Notes: generated from the letters alone by a model not told the origin. A stretch of DNA of 64,000 nt from JAKSSE01 sp045597645 (GCA_045597645.1 JAZLKM010000025.1:6267-70266), one strand, 5' to 3'; positions 1 through 9,628 are shown, counted from the stretch's first letter. Made by a program: numbers and translations.

Positions 1-3000
1 TTCAATTAAGTTGACTGATACGAGGGTAGATACACCCTTCTCCTGCATTGTAATACCGTAGAGACGGTCCGCTGCAGACATTGTACCTCGTCTGTGAGTT
101 ATTATGATAAACTGCGTGTTCTTAGTCAGCTTACCCAGGTATTTTGCAAACCTATCTACGTTAGAATCGTCGAGTGCCGCCTCTATCTCATCAAGCAGAC
201 AGAATGGTGATGGCTTCATATTCTGAATACCAAACAGCAATGCTATGGCAGAGAGCGATTTCTCACCACCTGACAGTTGCATCATGTTCTGGAGTTTCTT
301 TCCTGGTGGCTGCGCAATTATACGAATACCGCAGTCAAGTATATCCTCGCCTTCCACCAGCTCCAGGGTTCCTTTTCCGCCTCCGAAAAGCTGCTTGAAT
401 GCTGCATCGAATTCCTTCTGTATGATTGCGAACTGCTCCGTAAACTGCTTTCTCATTCCATCGTCAAGCTCTGTTATGATGGCATTCAATGCCTCTTTGC
501 TCTCGATGATGTCATCGTGCTGTCCCTTGAGGAAGGTATATCTTTCTGATACTTCTTTGTACTCCTCGATTGCATTTACATTTACATCGCCCAATCGTCG
601 TATCTCGTCTTTTACTGTAGACAGCTCCTGCTTCATAGATGACAGGTCATTGAGCTCCGGATTTCTCAAATCCTCCGCATTGTGATAAGTGAGCTCATAC
701 TCCTCCCACATATATGCTGTCTTTGAGCTGTTTTGCTCTTCGAGGCGCTGACGAAGTTGATCCAATCGGAAGATTTCCTTATCAAGACGGTTGATATTAT
801 TTCCTATCTCTTCCTGTCTATTGAAATAGCCCTTATGCTCTGTTGTCATTGACTCTTTTTGTGCCAATGCTTCTGCCAGCTGCTTCTCCAAGGCTGCAAA
901 GGTTTCATCCCCTGCTATGATGCTCTTTTTGACCTCTTCAATGTTATTTTTTCTATTCTCTATATCTTCCTTCGCTGCAGTCTGTCCTAATGTAAGGTTA
1001 GCCTTTTCCTCCTCAAGGTGCTTTATCTCACCTTCGATACGGGCTATATTTTCCGCCACGAAGTTAACTCGCTCACGGACCGCTGCCTCTTCCATCTGGA
1101 TTTCGGTCATGTTCCTCTGAGCGCCGCCCTCCATATAAGTCTGCTTGTCCAAAAGTTCAGCAAGCTTATCTGACTCTTCCTTTATCTCCTGCTGACGCTT
1201 TGCGCTGTTTGCCATCTGTTGCTTGATATCTTCCTTGCCATTGTTGATATCCAAAATGCGCTTATCTATGTCAGCATTCTCCTGAGTGAGCCCGTCAAAT
1301 TCAGCAAGCTCCGTCTTCATCTGCTCTCTTGCTCGCTCTGTATTTAGTCTTGCTGTATTCTCATTGAGTTTCTCCGCCTGGAGTGCTTCCTGATTTTCCT
1401 TTATGTCATCTGCCAGAAGGGATCTTGCTATCTTAATCTCCTCGCTTCGAGCATTAGCCTTGCTCAATGTTTCTTTGAGCTCCTCTATTGATTTCTCCAG
1501 CTCCTCTATCTCACGGTTACGTCCGAGCAGATTGCCCTTATTCTTGAATGCACCACCAGTCATAGAGCCACCAGGTGCCAAATACTCACCCTCAAGAGTC
1601 ACTATGTGCATGCTATAGTGATATTTTCTAGCTATGGTTGTGGCGTGGTCCACAGTGTCGACCACAAGGACTCTTCCTAAAAGATAAGCAGTGATGCCGT
1701 TATATTTTGCATCATTTGATACCAGCTCATCTGCAACGCCTATTACGCCCTGCTCGCGCTTTGCTGCCTCATCAGGTCCCTTACCCTTGCCATCAACTGA
1801 TGTAAGTGGCAGGAATGTTGCTCGTCCCAATCCATTCGACTTTAGGAAGCTTATCATCTGCTTTGCAGTGCTCTCATCCTCCACTACTATATTCTGGATG
1901 TTGCCCCCCAGAGCTGTCTCTATCGCGGTCTCATACTTCTTTTCCACCTGAATGAGATCTGAAACAACTCCGAGAATCCCCTTATTGTGATCCTTTTGCT
2001 CCATTACGCGGCGGATAGAATTATTATATCCATCATAGCGCTCTGCTATAGCCTTGAGAGATTCAAGTCTTGATGTCTGCTTGTGATAGTTCTCATTGGC
2101 CTCCTGTATGGTCTTAGTGCATTCAGCAGCTTTATTTCTCCACTCAAGATCCTTATTAGACAGTTCAATCGCCTTATCTGCATACTCCTTGAGCTTTGCA
2201 ATAGATGCATTCAGCTCAGCCTCACATTTGTCTACCACTTCCTTGAGAGACTGCTCTTTGGCCTTTCTGGACAGAAGCTTTGCGCTCATCTGGGCTTTTT
2301 GTATCTGCGCCTGCTCAAGCATAGTATCCAGACGCTCCTGGCGCGACTTGATATTTCCGTCGTTACTGATGAGCTCCAGCATCTCGTTCTTGCCTGCCTC
2401 GATGCCATCTGTGCAACGCTTTATCTCATCCTGTATCTGTTTATATGCCTCTGTGGCGCCTTTTAGTCTTTCGGCAACTTCTCCTAGCTGAGTATCTATA
2501 TCTACCTTTTGTGACTTATACTCCTCGAGCTGCTTAGCTCTGTCTGCCTGCTCTGCTGCAATCGAAGCCATGCGAGCATCATAATGCTCACCAGACTGTT
2601 CAGCGCTTCGTATCTGCTCCTCCAATAGATTTATCTGACTCTCAAGCCTGCTTTTTGCAATGCTTGTGTCATTTTGCTGCTGGCGAAGCTGTGCAATATT
2701 CTCATCTAACGCATCAATCTTATTCTGCGTTTCCTCAAACTCATGCTTAATTTTCTCATAGCTCTCTCTGGCCTCGTTTATCTCCGCCTCTGCTATGCCG
2801 TACTTTTTAGCTGTATCATCAAGTTCATCTGAGATGCGCTTTATATCCAGAAGGAAAATATTTACATCAAGAATCTTCTGCTCTTCCTTCTTCTTAAGGT
2901 ATATCCTTGCTTTCTCAGACTGGCGCTCGAGCGGTCCAACCTGGCGCTCAAGCTCAGACAATATATCATTAAGTCGCAGTAAATTGTCCTCAGCATCCTG

Positions 3001-3543
3001 AAGCTTTTTCATTGCTGCAACCTTGCGCTTTTTGAACTTAACAATACCTGCCGCCTCATCAAAGAGCTCTCTTCGCTCTTCAGGCTTACCTGACAGGATT
3101 CTCTCTACCTGGCCCTGACCAATGATAGAATATCCTTCTTTACCTATACCGGTATCATAGAACATCTCGTTGACGTCCTTTAGCCTGCAGGCCTGGCCAT
3201 TCAGAAGATACTCGCTCTCGCCTGATCTGTACAGACGGCGCGCAATTGTAACCTCAGTGAACTCAGTCGGAAGCACGTGGTCAGAATTGTCCAATGTTAT
3301 GGCAACGTAAGCATAACTTAGTGGCTTTCTGTTTTCCGTTCCCGCAAAAATTACGTCCTGCATGGAAGCTCCACGAAGACTCTTTACAGACTGCTCTCCC
3401 AGTACCCAACGGACAGCATCCGCTACATTACTCTTTCCAGAGCCATTAGGTCCTACTATACCTGTTATACCGTTATGGAATTCAAGCTTCATCGTCTGTG
3501 CGAAAGACTTGAAGCCGTGCATTTCAATGGATTTTAAATACAT
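1..3543 (-). CDS. smc: Chromosome segregation protein SMC (C-terminal end outside window)
   Basis: SMC is the ATPase core of the bacterial condensin that, with ScpA and ScpB, folds and separates the chromosome. The start at 3543 gives MYLKSIEMHGFKSF, the standard SMC N-terminus, followed by a Walker A (GPNGSGKSN, residues 31-39) and the QSVKSLRGASMQDVIFAG segment of the head. Long heptad-rich coiled-coil segments follow, with a hinge in the middle. The frame stays open to base 1: 1181 codons, ending in a segment typical of the last residues of SMC heads, so only a few residues are missing. The usual neighbours rnc and ftsY are not visible; the gene upstream is an unrelated patatin behind its own terminator. 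Identification is secure; the stop codon is not in the window. Confidence 0.96.
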   Translation of the reverse strand, partial: MYLKSIEMHGFKSFAQTMKLEFHNGITGIVGPNGSGKSNVADAVRWVLGEQSVKSLRGASMQDVIFAGTENRKPLSYAYVAITLDNSDHVLPTEFTEVTIARRLYRSGESEYLLNGQACRLKDVNEMFYDTGIGKEGYSIIGQGQVERILSGKPEERRELFDEAAGIVKFKKRKVAAMKKLQDAEDNLLRLNDILSELERQVGPLERQSEKARIYLKKKEEQKILDVNIFLLDIKRISDELDDTAKKYGIAEAEINEARESYEKIKHEFEETQNKIDALDENIAQLRQQQNDTSIAKSRLESQINLLEEQIRSAEQSGEHYDARMASIAAEQADRAKQLEEYKSQKVDIDTQLGEVAERLKGATEAYKQIQDEIKRCTDGIEAGKNEMLELISNDGNIKSRQERLDTMLEQAQIQKAQMSAKLLSRKAKEQSLKEVVDKCEAELNASIAKLKEYADKAIELSNKDLEWRNKAAECTKTIQEANENYHKQTSRLESLKAIAERYDGYNNSIRRVMEQKDHNKGILGVVSDLIQVEKKYETAIETALGGNIQNIVVEDESTAKQMISFLKSNGLGRATFLPLTSVDGKGKGPDEAAKREQGVIGVADELVSNDAKYNGITAYLLGRVLVVDTVDHATTIARKYHYSMHIVTLEGEYLAPGGSMTGGAFKNKGNLLGRNREIEELEKSIEELKETLSKANARSEEIKIARSLLADDIKENQEALQAEKLNENTARLNTERAREQMKTELAEFDGLTQENADIDKRILDINNGKEDIKQQMANSAKRQQEIKEESDKLAELLDKQTYMEGGAQRNMTEIQMEEAAVRERVNFVAENIARIEGEIKHLEEEKANLTLGQTAAKEDIENRKNNIEEVKKSIIAGDETFAALEKQLAEALAQKESMTTEHKGYFNRQEEIGNNINRLDKEIFRLDQLRQRLEEQNSSKTAYMWEEYELTYHNAEDLRNPELNDLSSMKQELSTVKDEIRRLGDVNVNAIEEYKEVSERYTFLKGQHDDIIESKEALNAIITELDDGMRKQFTEQFAIIQKEFDAAFKQLFGGGKGTLELVEGEDILDCGIRIIAQPPGKKLQNMMQLSGGEKSLSAIALLFGIQNMKPSPFCLLDEIEAALDDSNVDRFAKYLGKLTKNTQFIIITHRRGTMSAADRLYGITMQEKGVSTLVSVNLIE

Positions 3544-3723
3544 TTGTCTATTCCTACTTACTATCTTTTAGTGCATAAAAACCTAATGTAGTATTTTAAC
3601 TGTTGTTGACCTTTTTTTCAAGAAAAACTGGTACTTAAGTACCGCAAAAAGGAGGCTTCAAGTACCGCATCTACATTCTCTAGTCACTTATGACGGGTAA
3701 TCCAAAGCCTTTCTGCACTGGCT

Positions 3724-3763
3724 TTACCGCCTGGGTGCTTCTAATTTGTGCTGCAGGCGGTAA
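3724..3763. repeat. TTACCGC...GCGGTAA palindrome, copy 1
   Basis: A perfect 10-bp inverted repeat with a 20-base loop. The same core recurs at 5662-5697 and 20812-20842, each time intergenic, and a related ATTACCG/CGGTAAT pair occurs before tgt (44901-44959). It may be a small dispersed palindromic element or a protein site; no T-tract follows it, so it is not an obvious terminator. Confidence 0.4.
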
Positions 3764-3810
3764 TGACAATGTTTTCATAGTACATCCTAAATGGCAGTAA
3801 CCAAAAACAC

Positions 3811-3898
3811 AAAAAATCCCCTCCCTACTGGACTATAAGGTGACCAAAAAAATTAGACTTTTCTGTGGTCAGTTCAACTTTGTCCAGTAAAGAGGGAA
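3811..3898 (-). terminator. Terminator after the patatin gene
   Basis: On the minus strand the arms GTCCAGTA..GGGA and TCCCTACTGGAC (3883-3898 and 3822-3833) pair with a four-base bulge, enclosing an inner TGACCA/TGGTCA stem (3841-3846 and 3867-3872). The hairpin is followed by GGGGATTTTTTG. It lies just after the stop of the patatin gene at 3926 and separates it from smc. Confidence 0.7.
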
Positions 3899-3925
3899 CA
3901 TATCACACCATGCAGGTTACATATT

Positions 3926-4759
3926 CTAATTCTCTACTTTTTCAACAAACTTCCTTGCATCAGCTCGACCTATCTGGTACAGAGCCTCCATCCTCTTAGG
4001 ATTTTTCTCCGTCTTTCTCACCCAGACTCTCTTATTTGTCTGAATTACTTTCGCAATTCCACTCGCTTCGAGCTCTCTAAGCCGCTTCATTTCACCTCGG
4101 TACATTATATGCCTGTCGGCCGCTGTCTTAGCAAATAGTGGGTAGTCATTTTTGTAAAACATGTTAGAAAACCACGCGGGTACAGCATGCTTAACATAGC
4201 CCTTTCTTTTCGTCAGGACAACAACTACTCTGTCATAACCATTATTAAGCATGTACTCAAACGGAATACTATCTGCCACTGCGCCGTCTAAGTATTTTTT
4301 CCCTTCTATTACCACGGGCTTTGATACGTACGGCATGGAACCAGACGCCCTCAGTGTATCCATCTGCTCAAAAACGCTATGTATCCTAACATACTCAGGC
4401 TCGCCGGTCTCTACATTTGAGATAACTGCGTAGAAAGGAATCCTGGACCTTTTGAATGTCTCATCATCAAACACATCCAACTCATGTGGCACCCTTACAT
4501 AGGCATAGTCAGTGCTAATTATATTTCCTTCTTTAAGTAGAGGTCTGATGCCCATATAATCCTTGTCTTTATTATATTTTTTGTTGTATCTGATTGCTCT
4601 CCCAATTTGTTTAGAGAGATAATTCACTCCGAAAAGTGCTCCGGCAGATACGCCTATTACCGCATCGAACTCAACACCATTTTCCATGAATACATCCAAA
4701 ACACCAGCTGTATACATGCCTCGCATTGCTCCGCCTTCTAAAACTAATGCTGTTTTCAT
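3926..4759 (-). CDS. Patatin-like phospholipase
   Basis: A 277-residue serine hydrolase of the bacterial patatin family (YjjU/RssA-like), expected to remove acyl chains from phospholipids or related lipids in the cytoplasm. Visible landmarks: the oxyanion-hole loop EGGAMRG near the N-terminus, the nucleophile elbow GVSAG (Ser38), and the dyad aspartate in YLDGAVADSIP (Asp158). There is no signal peptide. A paralogue of exactly the same length begins the acyl-synthesis operon at 18653, so this genome carries at least two. The gene is followed by its own terminator and sits 36 bases after the DUF1295 gene on the same strand, so the two may be co-transcribed. The family assignment is firm; the substrate is unknown. 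Confidence 0.9.
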   Translation of the reverse strand: MKTALVLEGGAMRGMYTAGVLDVFMENGVEFDAVIGVSAGALFGVNYLSKQIGRAIRYNKKYNKDKDYMGIRPLLKEGNIISTDYAYVRVPHELDVFDDETFKRSRIPFYAVISNVETGEPEYVRIHSVFEQMDTLRASGSMPYVSKPVVIEGKKYLDGAVADSIPFEYMLNNGYDRVVVVLTKRKGYVKHAVPAWFSNMFYKNDYPLFAKTAADRHIMYRGEMKRLRELEASGIAKVIQTNKRVWVRKTEKNPKRMEALYQIGRADARKFVEKVEN

Positions 4760-4795
4760 AGATTCTCCCTAAGGCTTTTGTCCTCACCTCTATCA

Positions 4796-5641
4796 TCACT
4801 TCCTGGGTCTAAGTATCAGTCTTGATGTAACTTTCTTATATTCTGCATATTGCGGTCTTCTTGCGAGCTGTCTTTTCTCCATGAGCGGCACCGATACCAC
4901 ATTGAATAGAATCACAACAGCTGCACAGCCCACTCCGTAGTACCATTTTTGAATAGAATACGGTAGCATCACCATATAGACTCCGACCCAAAATGATATT
5001 TCGCCCAAATAATTAGGATGCCTTGAATACTTCCAAAGCCCCAAATCACAAACTGTACCTTGACCAGTTCCATCTAAAAAAGCATGCATCTGACGATCTG
5101 CGAAAAATTCCAACGAAATGCCAAACAGCATCACTAGCATTCCTGGTATAGACTTCCACCCCAAAGGATTTCTCGCAATCTCTAACATCGGCAACATACC
5201 TGCGAATACTATCAATGTAGGCATCATATGGATTCCGAAGAAATTGACAACAGGCCAAAATATCCTTGGCGTCTCATTTCTGTATTTTATGTATCGCCAA
5301 TCTTCGTATGAAAAGTCATTGAAAACCTCCACCCAGTTTTTAGTAAGTCTAAAGCCCCATAGCTCAAATACTATAAGGAACAGTATCTGCCAGATGCCCC
5401 AGGACTTTTCCTCTGCAAAAAGCCACAAGGCCATGACCATTGGAGCAACAGACCAATATGGATCGTAGACACTCGAATTGCGCAGCACCACAGAAAACAC
5501 AAATGTTACTACAGTGGCCACGATATCAAACACAAAAAGCTTGTACATAATATCATCAAGCCTTACGCATGATATATATCCTAGTCCAAATGCAAAAAGA
5601 TATATCCCGATCACTATCGTTAAGTCTCTTTTTTTCTTCAT
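4796..5641 (-). CDS. DUF1295 family membrane protein (steroid 5-alpha-reductase-like)
   Basis: A 281-residue polytopic membrane protein with about seven hydrophobic segments. The C-terminal part carries the family signature GLWKYSRHPNYLGE and a closing VPLMEKRQLARRPQYAEYK, which place it in the DUF1295/steroid 5-alpha-reductase/ICMT-like group. Such proteins reduce or methylate lipid-like substrates using residues in the C-terminal domain; the activity in anaerobic Firmicutes is not established. SSVYDPYWSVAPMVMA near residue 60 is also typical of the family. It lies directly upstream of the patatin gene with a 36-base gap, which hints at a shared lipid-related role, but that is inference. Confidence 0.85.
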   Translation of the reverse strand: MKKKRDLTIVIGIYLFAFGLGYISCVRLDDIMYKLFVFDIVATVVTFVFSVVLRNSSVYDPYWSVAPMVMALWLFAEEKSWGIWQILFLIVFELWGFRLTKNWVEVFNDFSYEDWRYIKYRNETPRIFWPVVNFFGIHMMPTLIVFAGMLPMLEIARNPLGWKSIPGMLVMLFGISLEFFADRQMHAFLDGTGQGTVCDLGLWKYSRHPNYLGEISFWVGVYMVMLPYSIQKWYYGVGCAAVVILFNVVSVPLMEKRQLARRPQYAEYKKVTSRLILRPRK

Positions 5642-5661
5642 CTAGTTTCTCCTTGTGAAAC

Positions 5662-5697
5662 TACCGCCCGCGGGGTGATTTTCGCTTTCAAGCGGTA
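5662..5697. repeat. TTACCGC...GCGGTAA-type palindrome, copy 2
   Basis: TACCGC (5662-5667) and GCGGTA (5692-5697) form an inverted repeat between the GH39 gene and the DUF1295 gene. It matches the core of the palindromes at 3724 and 20812. Confidence 0.3.
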
Positions 5698-5700
5698 ATC

Positions 5701-7191
5701 TTATCGTTCTGGGTACTGATATCCTCTATCATGTGCACAAGTTCTTGGCTTAATCTCAAAATAGACTATAGCGTTAGGTTTAAGGCTAAGTTCCACGCTA
5801 AGTCCTGAAGCAGCATCGAGCACATCTGACTTAACCTGTGGCTTAGCTGCCTGCTTTAGCAGGCTAATCTCGTCTGCCGTAAGGCTCCTTGGCTCCCCTA
5901 GGTCATGCCACACCTTAAGCGGGTTGCAGGTGTCTTCATCCACTACCTTACATACCAAGCTATACTTACCATCAGCCACATTAAACTCAAGGCACAACTC
6001 CTTGACCTTCTCATCTTCCTTCTTTTCGCATACATTCCATGCCACGCCACGAAGACTGCCATCTGACATTTTTACTACTATGCAATCATCATCTCTGAAA
6101 ATGCAGGTGCCCTTTAATCTCTTATAAAACTCGAAGGTGTAATACGTAGGCTTTGGAATTGACCTATTGGCCAGCATACCAAATCCACCATGGAAAGGTG
6201 CAAACGGCACTCCCTTTTCCTCAAAAATATCACCGAATGTCCAATATGAATACGACTCATTGTCATCGCCCAATCTGCTCAAATGGTGAGCCAAATATGC
6301 TGCGTTCAAGTTTGTATCATGAATTACGCAATCAGGAGAATAGCTAGTATTATACTCGGTGATGTGTATCGGCAGTCCCTTATACTTCTCATAACTGTCA
6401 ACTATCGTTCTAGTTGTATGCAAATTGTTAAATCTAAACTCTGGGTCCTCAAGCTCCGCATATGTATAGTGCCCCACATGCGTATGTTCCTTGGTGGTAT
6501 AGTGATGTCTTGTTATAAAATCTACATCCAGATTTCTTTCACTAATGAATTTCATAAATTCATCAATCCACAGTTCATCCTTCACACCACAAATTGCCGG
6601 TCCGCCAACTGTAAATCTGTCATCCAGTCCTTTAATCGCCTTAAATGTAGTCTCAAACAGCCTAAAGTATTCCTGCATATCCGCATCTTTCCAAAAGCCA
6701 GGAAGATTCGGCTCATTCCATACCTCTATCGGCCAGGTCACAACCTCATCTGCACCATATCTATCCATTAAATGCCCTAATGTCGCCACCACCAGATCGC
6801 ACCACTTTCCATAATCCTTAGGCGGGGTCACATTCCCCTTCCAATAGAAAATAGTCTGCTCCCCTGATGCCAGCTTATCCGGCATAAATCCCAGTTCCAA
6901 AAACGGCTTCAGTCCAACTTCCCTATAGCTATCCATCACCAGATCAAGATATGTAAAATTATACTCAACCCTAATCTCGCCATCTTCTTCATACTCATGA
7001 TATATAGCCATATCATCAGAAAACAAGCCATGACCACGTATATATGAAAAACCTATTCCCTCCTGAACAAACTTCAGCTGCTCCATATACTCCTTCTGGA
7101 GTGCCAAGCCCATTCGTCCAGTTCCTACACAATAATCCACATTATTGTTAAATCTTATTTCATTCCCCACATCTATCTTTTTTACGCTCAT
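5701..7191 (-). CDS. xynB: GH39 family beta-xylosidase
   Basis: A glycoside hydrolase of family 39, which trims xylose from xylo-oligosaccharides with retention of configuration. The sequence has YCVGTGRMGLALQKEY and YIRGHGLFSDDM, the classic N-terminal GH39 blocks, the acid/base glutamate in VWNEPNLPGFW and the nucleophile glutamate in HITEYNTSY. I place the start at the ATG at 7191, because GGAGGA lies five bases upstream and the protein then begins MSVKKIDVGNEIRF, matching the family's usual N-terminus. An upstream in-frame ATG at 7302 would add 37 hydrophobic residues without a ribosome binding site. The protein is therefore predicted to be cytoplasmic, about 496 residues. It stands alone between a hypothetical gene and the DUF1295 gene. 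Confidence 0.93.
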   Translation of the reverse strand: MSVKKIDVGNEIRFNNNVDYCVGTGRMGLALQKEYMEQLKFVQEGIGFSYIRGHGLFSDDMAIYHEYEEDGEIRVEYNFTYLDLVMDSYREVGLKPFLELGFMPDKLASGEQTIFYWKGNVTPPKDYGKWCDLVVATLGHLMDRYGADEVVTWPIEVWNEPNLPGFWKDADMQEYFRLFETTFKAIKGLDDRFTVGGPAICGVKDELWIDEFMKFISERNLDVDFITRHHYTTKEHTHVGHYTYAELEDPEFRFNNLHTTRTIVDSYEKYKGLPIHITEYNTSYSPDCVIHDTNLNAAYLAHHLSRLGDDNESYSYWTFGDIFEEKGVPFAPFHGGFGMLANRSIPKPTYYTFEFYKRLKGTCIFRDDDCIVVKMSDGSLRGVAWNVCEKKEDEKVKELCLEFNVADGKYSLVCKVVDEDTCNPLKVWHDLGEPRSLTADEISLLKQAAKPQVKSDVLDAASGLSVELSLKPNAIVYFEIKPRTCAHDRGYQYPER

Positions 7192-7402
7192 ACATTCCTC
7201 CAGTCCTCTGGCCTTCTCCAACAAAACTCCTCCCATTATACCACCCACCAAAATAACTCCGCAACACACCCTCACCCACCAGCCATCGCAACGTGTCTCC
7301 ATCTTGCCGGTCGGCAGGCATTCACACTCTTCCTTCCTATGCGCTCAGAGTCTGAATTCGGTGGGATGCGCGTACAAGGTGAGGTAAAGTTTAACGGCAA
7401 CT

Positions 7403-7431
7403 AAAAAGGCCCCCATCAATGGGGACCTTTT
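7403..7431 (-). terminator. Terminator after the small gene at 7444-7833
   Basis: On the minus strand AGGTCCCCAT and ATGGGGGCCT pair around a four-base loop (one G-U pair) and are followed by TTTTTAG. It lies 13 bases after the stop codon at 7444. Confidence 0.88.
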
Positions 7432-7443
7432 CGAATTGTTGGA

Positions 7444-7833
7444 TTAGAGACCAAGTTCCTCGATTTTTTTTGCTACTTCTTCGACCATAGCTTCGCCGGC
7501 CTTCGCTTTTTTGCCCATCATAGAGCCGAGGCCAAAGATACCTCCGGTAACTTTGTCGAGAACCATGTTTTTAGCCATGTTGCCAAAGTCGCCGGCAATG
7601 TCGTGAGACAGCTGGATTGACCACTTGTCAGAGCCGTTGTTACCCTTTGTGCTCATAACCCAAACCTGGTTCTGCTTGTCAATTGGCTCAAATGCAATAA
7701 CATTTGCAAGACCATGCTTAGCGATAAAAGGCTCACCACCTTCGAATGATACCTTCTTCATTTCCTCGAGAAGCTCCTCGAAAGAATATACTCTGCTAAG
7801 CTTTACATTTTTGATTTTAATACCTAATGCCAT
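7444..7833 (-). CDS. Conserved hypothetical protein, 129 residues
   Basis: I do not recognise the family. The protein begins MALGIKIKNVKLSRVYSFEELLEEMKKV and seems to have an alpha/beta N-terminal half with a regular core (FIAKHGLANVIAFEPIDKQ, then a QVWVMSTKG strand). A glycine/alanine/methionine-rich middle (VTGGIFGLGSMMGKKAKAGEAM) is followed by a closing helix. There is no signal peptide or clear membrane span, although the Gly-rich segment could contact membranes. A strong purine-rich site (GGAAGGAA) precedes the ATG, and a terminator follows the stop, so this is a real, probably monocistronic gene. It lies between the C11 protease gene and the GH39 gene. Confidence 0.75.
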   Translation of the reverse strand: MALGIKIKNVKLSRVYSFEELLEEMKKVSFEGGEPFIAKHGLANVIAFEPIDKQNQVWVMSTKGNNGSDKWSIQLSHDIAGDFGNMAKNMVLDKVTGGIFGLGSMMGKKAKAGEAMVEEVAKKIEELGL

Positions 7834-7885
7834 TTCCTTTCCTTCCTTTCATATATAAATCCAGTCATACATGACCAGTATTTAA

Positions 7886-9511
7886 CTAATATCCAAATAT
7901 GGCCTCCCACCATGCATCAAAAGCCGCGTCATACGCGTCCTCGTCAAAATAGTCGCCATCCCAACCATAGTCATCGTAGTAGCAATCGTCGCCATCGCAC
8001 CAGCTGCCCACATTGTCATAAGAATCGTCCCAGTCAAGCCAGTCATAATCGTCGTCAAACGAATCCCAGCCGTCCCAATCGTCATCCCACCAGTCAGAGT
8101 AGTTGTAGTAGTCGTCTGCACCTTCTGAATATGTGAACTGCTCTAACCAGTCAATGTAATCATCGTCAATACCACACCTGCCAAATTCATTCTTGAGCTC
8201 GCTATAAAAATCCTGGTCACCATATGGCAGAGTAATAGAAAGTCCGGTGAGCGCGGTTTCATCGCTGGTACTATTGCAGTATACGATGGCATTGTATAGT
8301 GCAGATGCTAGAGCATCCTTTTCCGGCGAATCCACATTTTGCGCTACAGCCATAATGTCAGTGACATAATAGTCAGCCATATTTGCGTCGTCAGAGTCAA
8401 AGAAAAATCCCCATCTATCCATCCTTGGCAATATGCGACCACTTGATTTTCTAATTACCTTTTTACTGTAGTTGTTGCCTAATAGAGCCGACTCATTTGC
8501 ATACGCAAAATCAGTCCATGCGCTATACAAAATCTTGATGACTGATTGATCTAGAAGTGCCAGTATTCCTGAGTCTCCGTCACTTTCCTGCTCATTGCTC
8601 CTTACAAAATCATCTATAATAATCTTTGAAAGTTCAGGCGTAGGCATTGCCGGATTATCCATTATTGCATTAATCCATCCTGTATACGACCAACCCAAGC
8701 CAGACTCAAAATCCTCAGACAAAATCATGTAATCGCAGGCATCATATAGCGCACAGCAGGTCTCTAAGCTTGCCATAATACAGCAGTCCATGCCTATGAA
8801 GTCAAAAAATACTCCTGTCTGAGCTATTGCATAGCGCATTTCGCCTACAGTAAGTGTTGCATCATCAGCCTGATGCTCATCATAGCCAAAGCCATAAACA
8901 GGTCCACCACCGTGATTCCACATCATCAGAATATATCTATCTGCAGGATATGCATTTACGCCCCAATTGATAAAGTCCATAAGAGTGCGGCCATCTGTGC
9001 AGTCAAGCTGACCCAGACTATCATCCACAAGCTCCAGACCGTCTTCCACAACTCTGTATCGTTGAGTATGGTCAGATGCAATTTTCCAGCGCGAGCTCCA
9101 CTTCTTGGTGCCCATTGTCTGGATGATGATGTTCACATCCTCATTGTATTTGGCACGCACCATCTCAGCTATATCAGACGACGCCTCACCCGCTTCGCTC
9201 TCAAGGTCGGATCCATTCATATACATTAGAATGGTCACTGTCTGGGCATCACTATAATCGCGTTTCTCCCTAAGTCCATCCAGCTGTGCAAAATATACAT
9301 CGTCACTTTTATACTCATCAATAGCTTCGCTGTATGCGGTCAAAGTACCTTGCTGACTAACATAAGACTCATTGTCAGTTTCGTACACTGACTCATAACC
9401 ACTCTCCGAAGGATCGTCTGATAACCACTCGTCCGGCATGAGCATGAGCCCTACAAAACCCGCTCCAATCACCGCGAATATTATGATTAAAAATCTGAAG
9501 AATTTCCTCAC
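7886..9511 (-). CDS. Clostripain-family (C11) cysteine protease, membrane-anchored, with acidic aromatic tail
   Basis: A C11-family protease of about 541 residues. I prefer the GTG at 9511, since AGGAG lies four bases upstream; a TTG at 9532 is the alternative. The protein starts with a positively charged hydrophobic anchor (RKFFRFLIIIFAVIG), so the catalytic part probably faces outward. The core has TVTILMYMNGSDLES, the histidine in MMWNHGGGPVYG (His200) and cysteines in GMDCCIMAS (Cys243/244), the family's catalytic pair. The last 75 residues are extraordinarily rich in Asp, Trp and Tyr (for example SDWWDDDWDGWDSFDDD), with no counterpart in clostripain itself. C11 enzymes cleave after Arg or Lys and often self-activate. 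The substrate is unknown. Confidence 0.88.
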   Translation of the reverse strand: MRKFFRFLIIIFAVIGAGFVGLMLMPDEWLSDDPSESGYESVYETDNESYVSQQGTLTAYSEAIDEYKSDDVYFAQLDGLREKRDYSDAQTVTILMYMNGSDLESEAGEASSDIAEMVRAKYNEDVNIIIQTMGTKKWSSRWKIASDHTQRYRVVEDGLELVDDSLGQLDCTDGRTLMDFINWGVNAYPADRYILMMWNHGGGPVYGFGYDEHQADDATLTVGEMRYAIAQTGVFFDFIGMDCCIMASLETCCALYDACDYMILSEDFESGLGWSYTGWINAIMDNPAMPTPELSKIIIDDFVRSNEQESDGDSGILALLDQSVIKILYSAWTDFAYANESALLGNNYSKKVIRKSSGRILPRMDRWGFFFDSDDANMADYYVTDIMAVAQNVDSPEKDALASALYNAIVYCNSTSDETALTGLSITLPYGDQDFYSELKNEFGRCGIDDDYIDWLEQFTYSEGADDYYNYSDWWDDDWDGWDSFDDDYDWLDWDDSYDNVGSWCDGDDCYYDDYGWDGDYFDEDAYDAAFDAWWEAIFGY

Positions 9512-9628
9512 AGTACTCCTACTACAAATCAACCATTTATCAGCTAAAGTTTCCTATCATCTTATCAACGCTCAGAAGATTACCACACGTCAGCGGGAAT
9601 ATCAACTAAACCAAAGTATAGGTTTTAC

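Larger units (their letters stand above)
3544..3925. other. Intergenic region between smc and the patatin gene
   Basis: No credible coding sequence is present in these 382 bases. They hold the smc leader on the minus strand, a short direct repeat AAGTACCGCA (near 3636 and 3660), a 10-bp inverted repeat TTACCGCCTG/CAGGCGGTAA (3724-3733 and 3754-3763), and the patatin terminator (3811-3898). A promoter for smc is expected here, but I could not pick one out with confidence. Confidence 0.6.

Noticed and set aside
7192..7302. N-terminal membrane anchor on the GH39 enzyme
   Set aside because: The upstream ATG has no ribosome binding site, while GGAGGA precedes the ATG at 7191 that yields the family's normal N-terminus.
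7912..8135. Antisense open frames over the Asp/Trp/Tyr tail (His/Arg- and Thr/Met-rich)
   Set aside because: They are shadow frames of a biased-composition coding region, without start signals.
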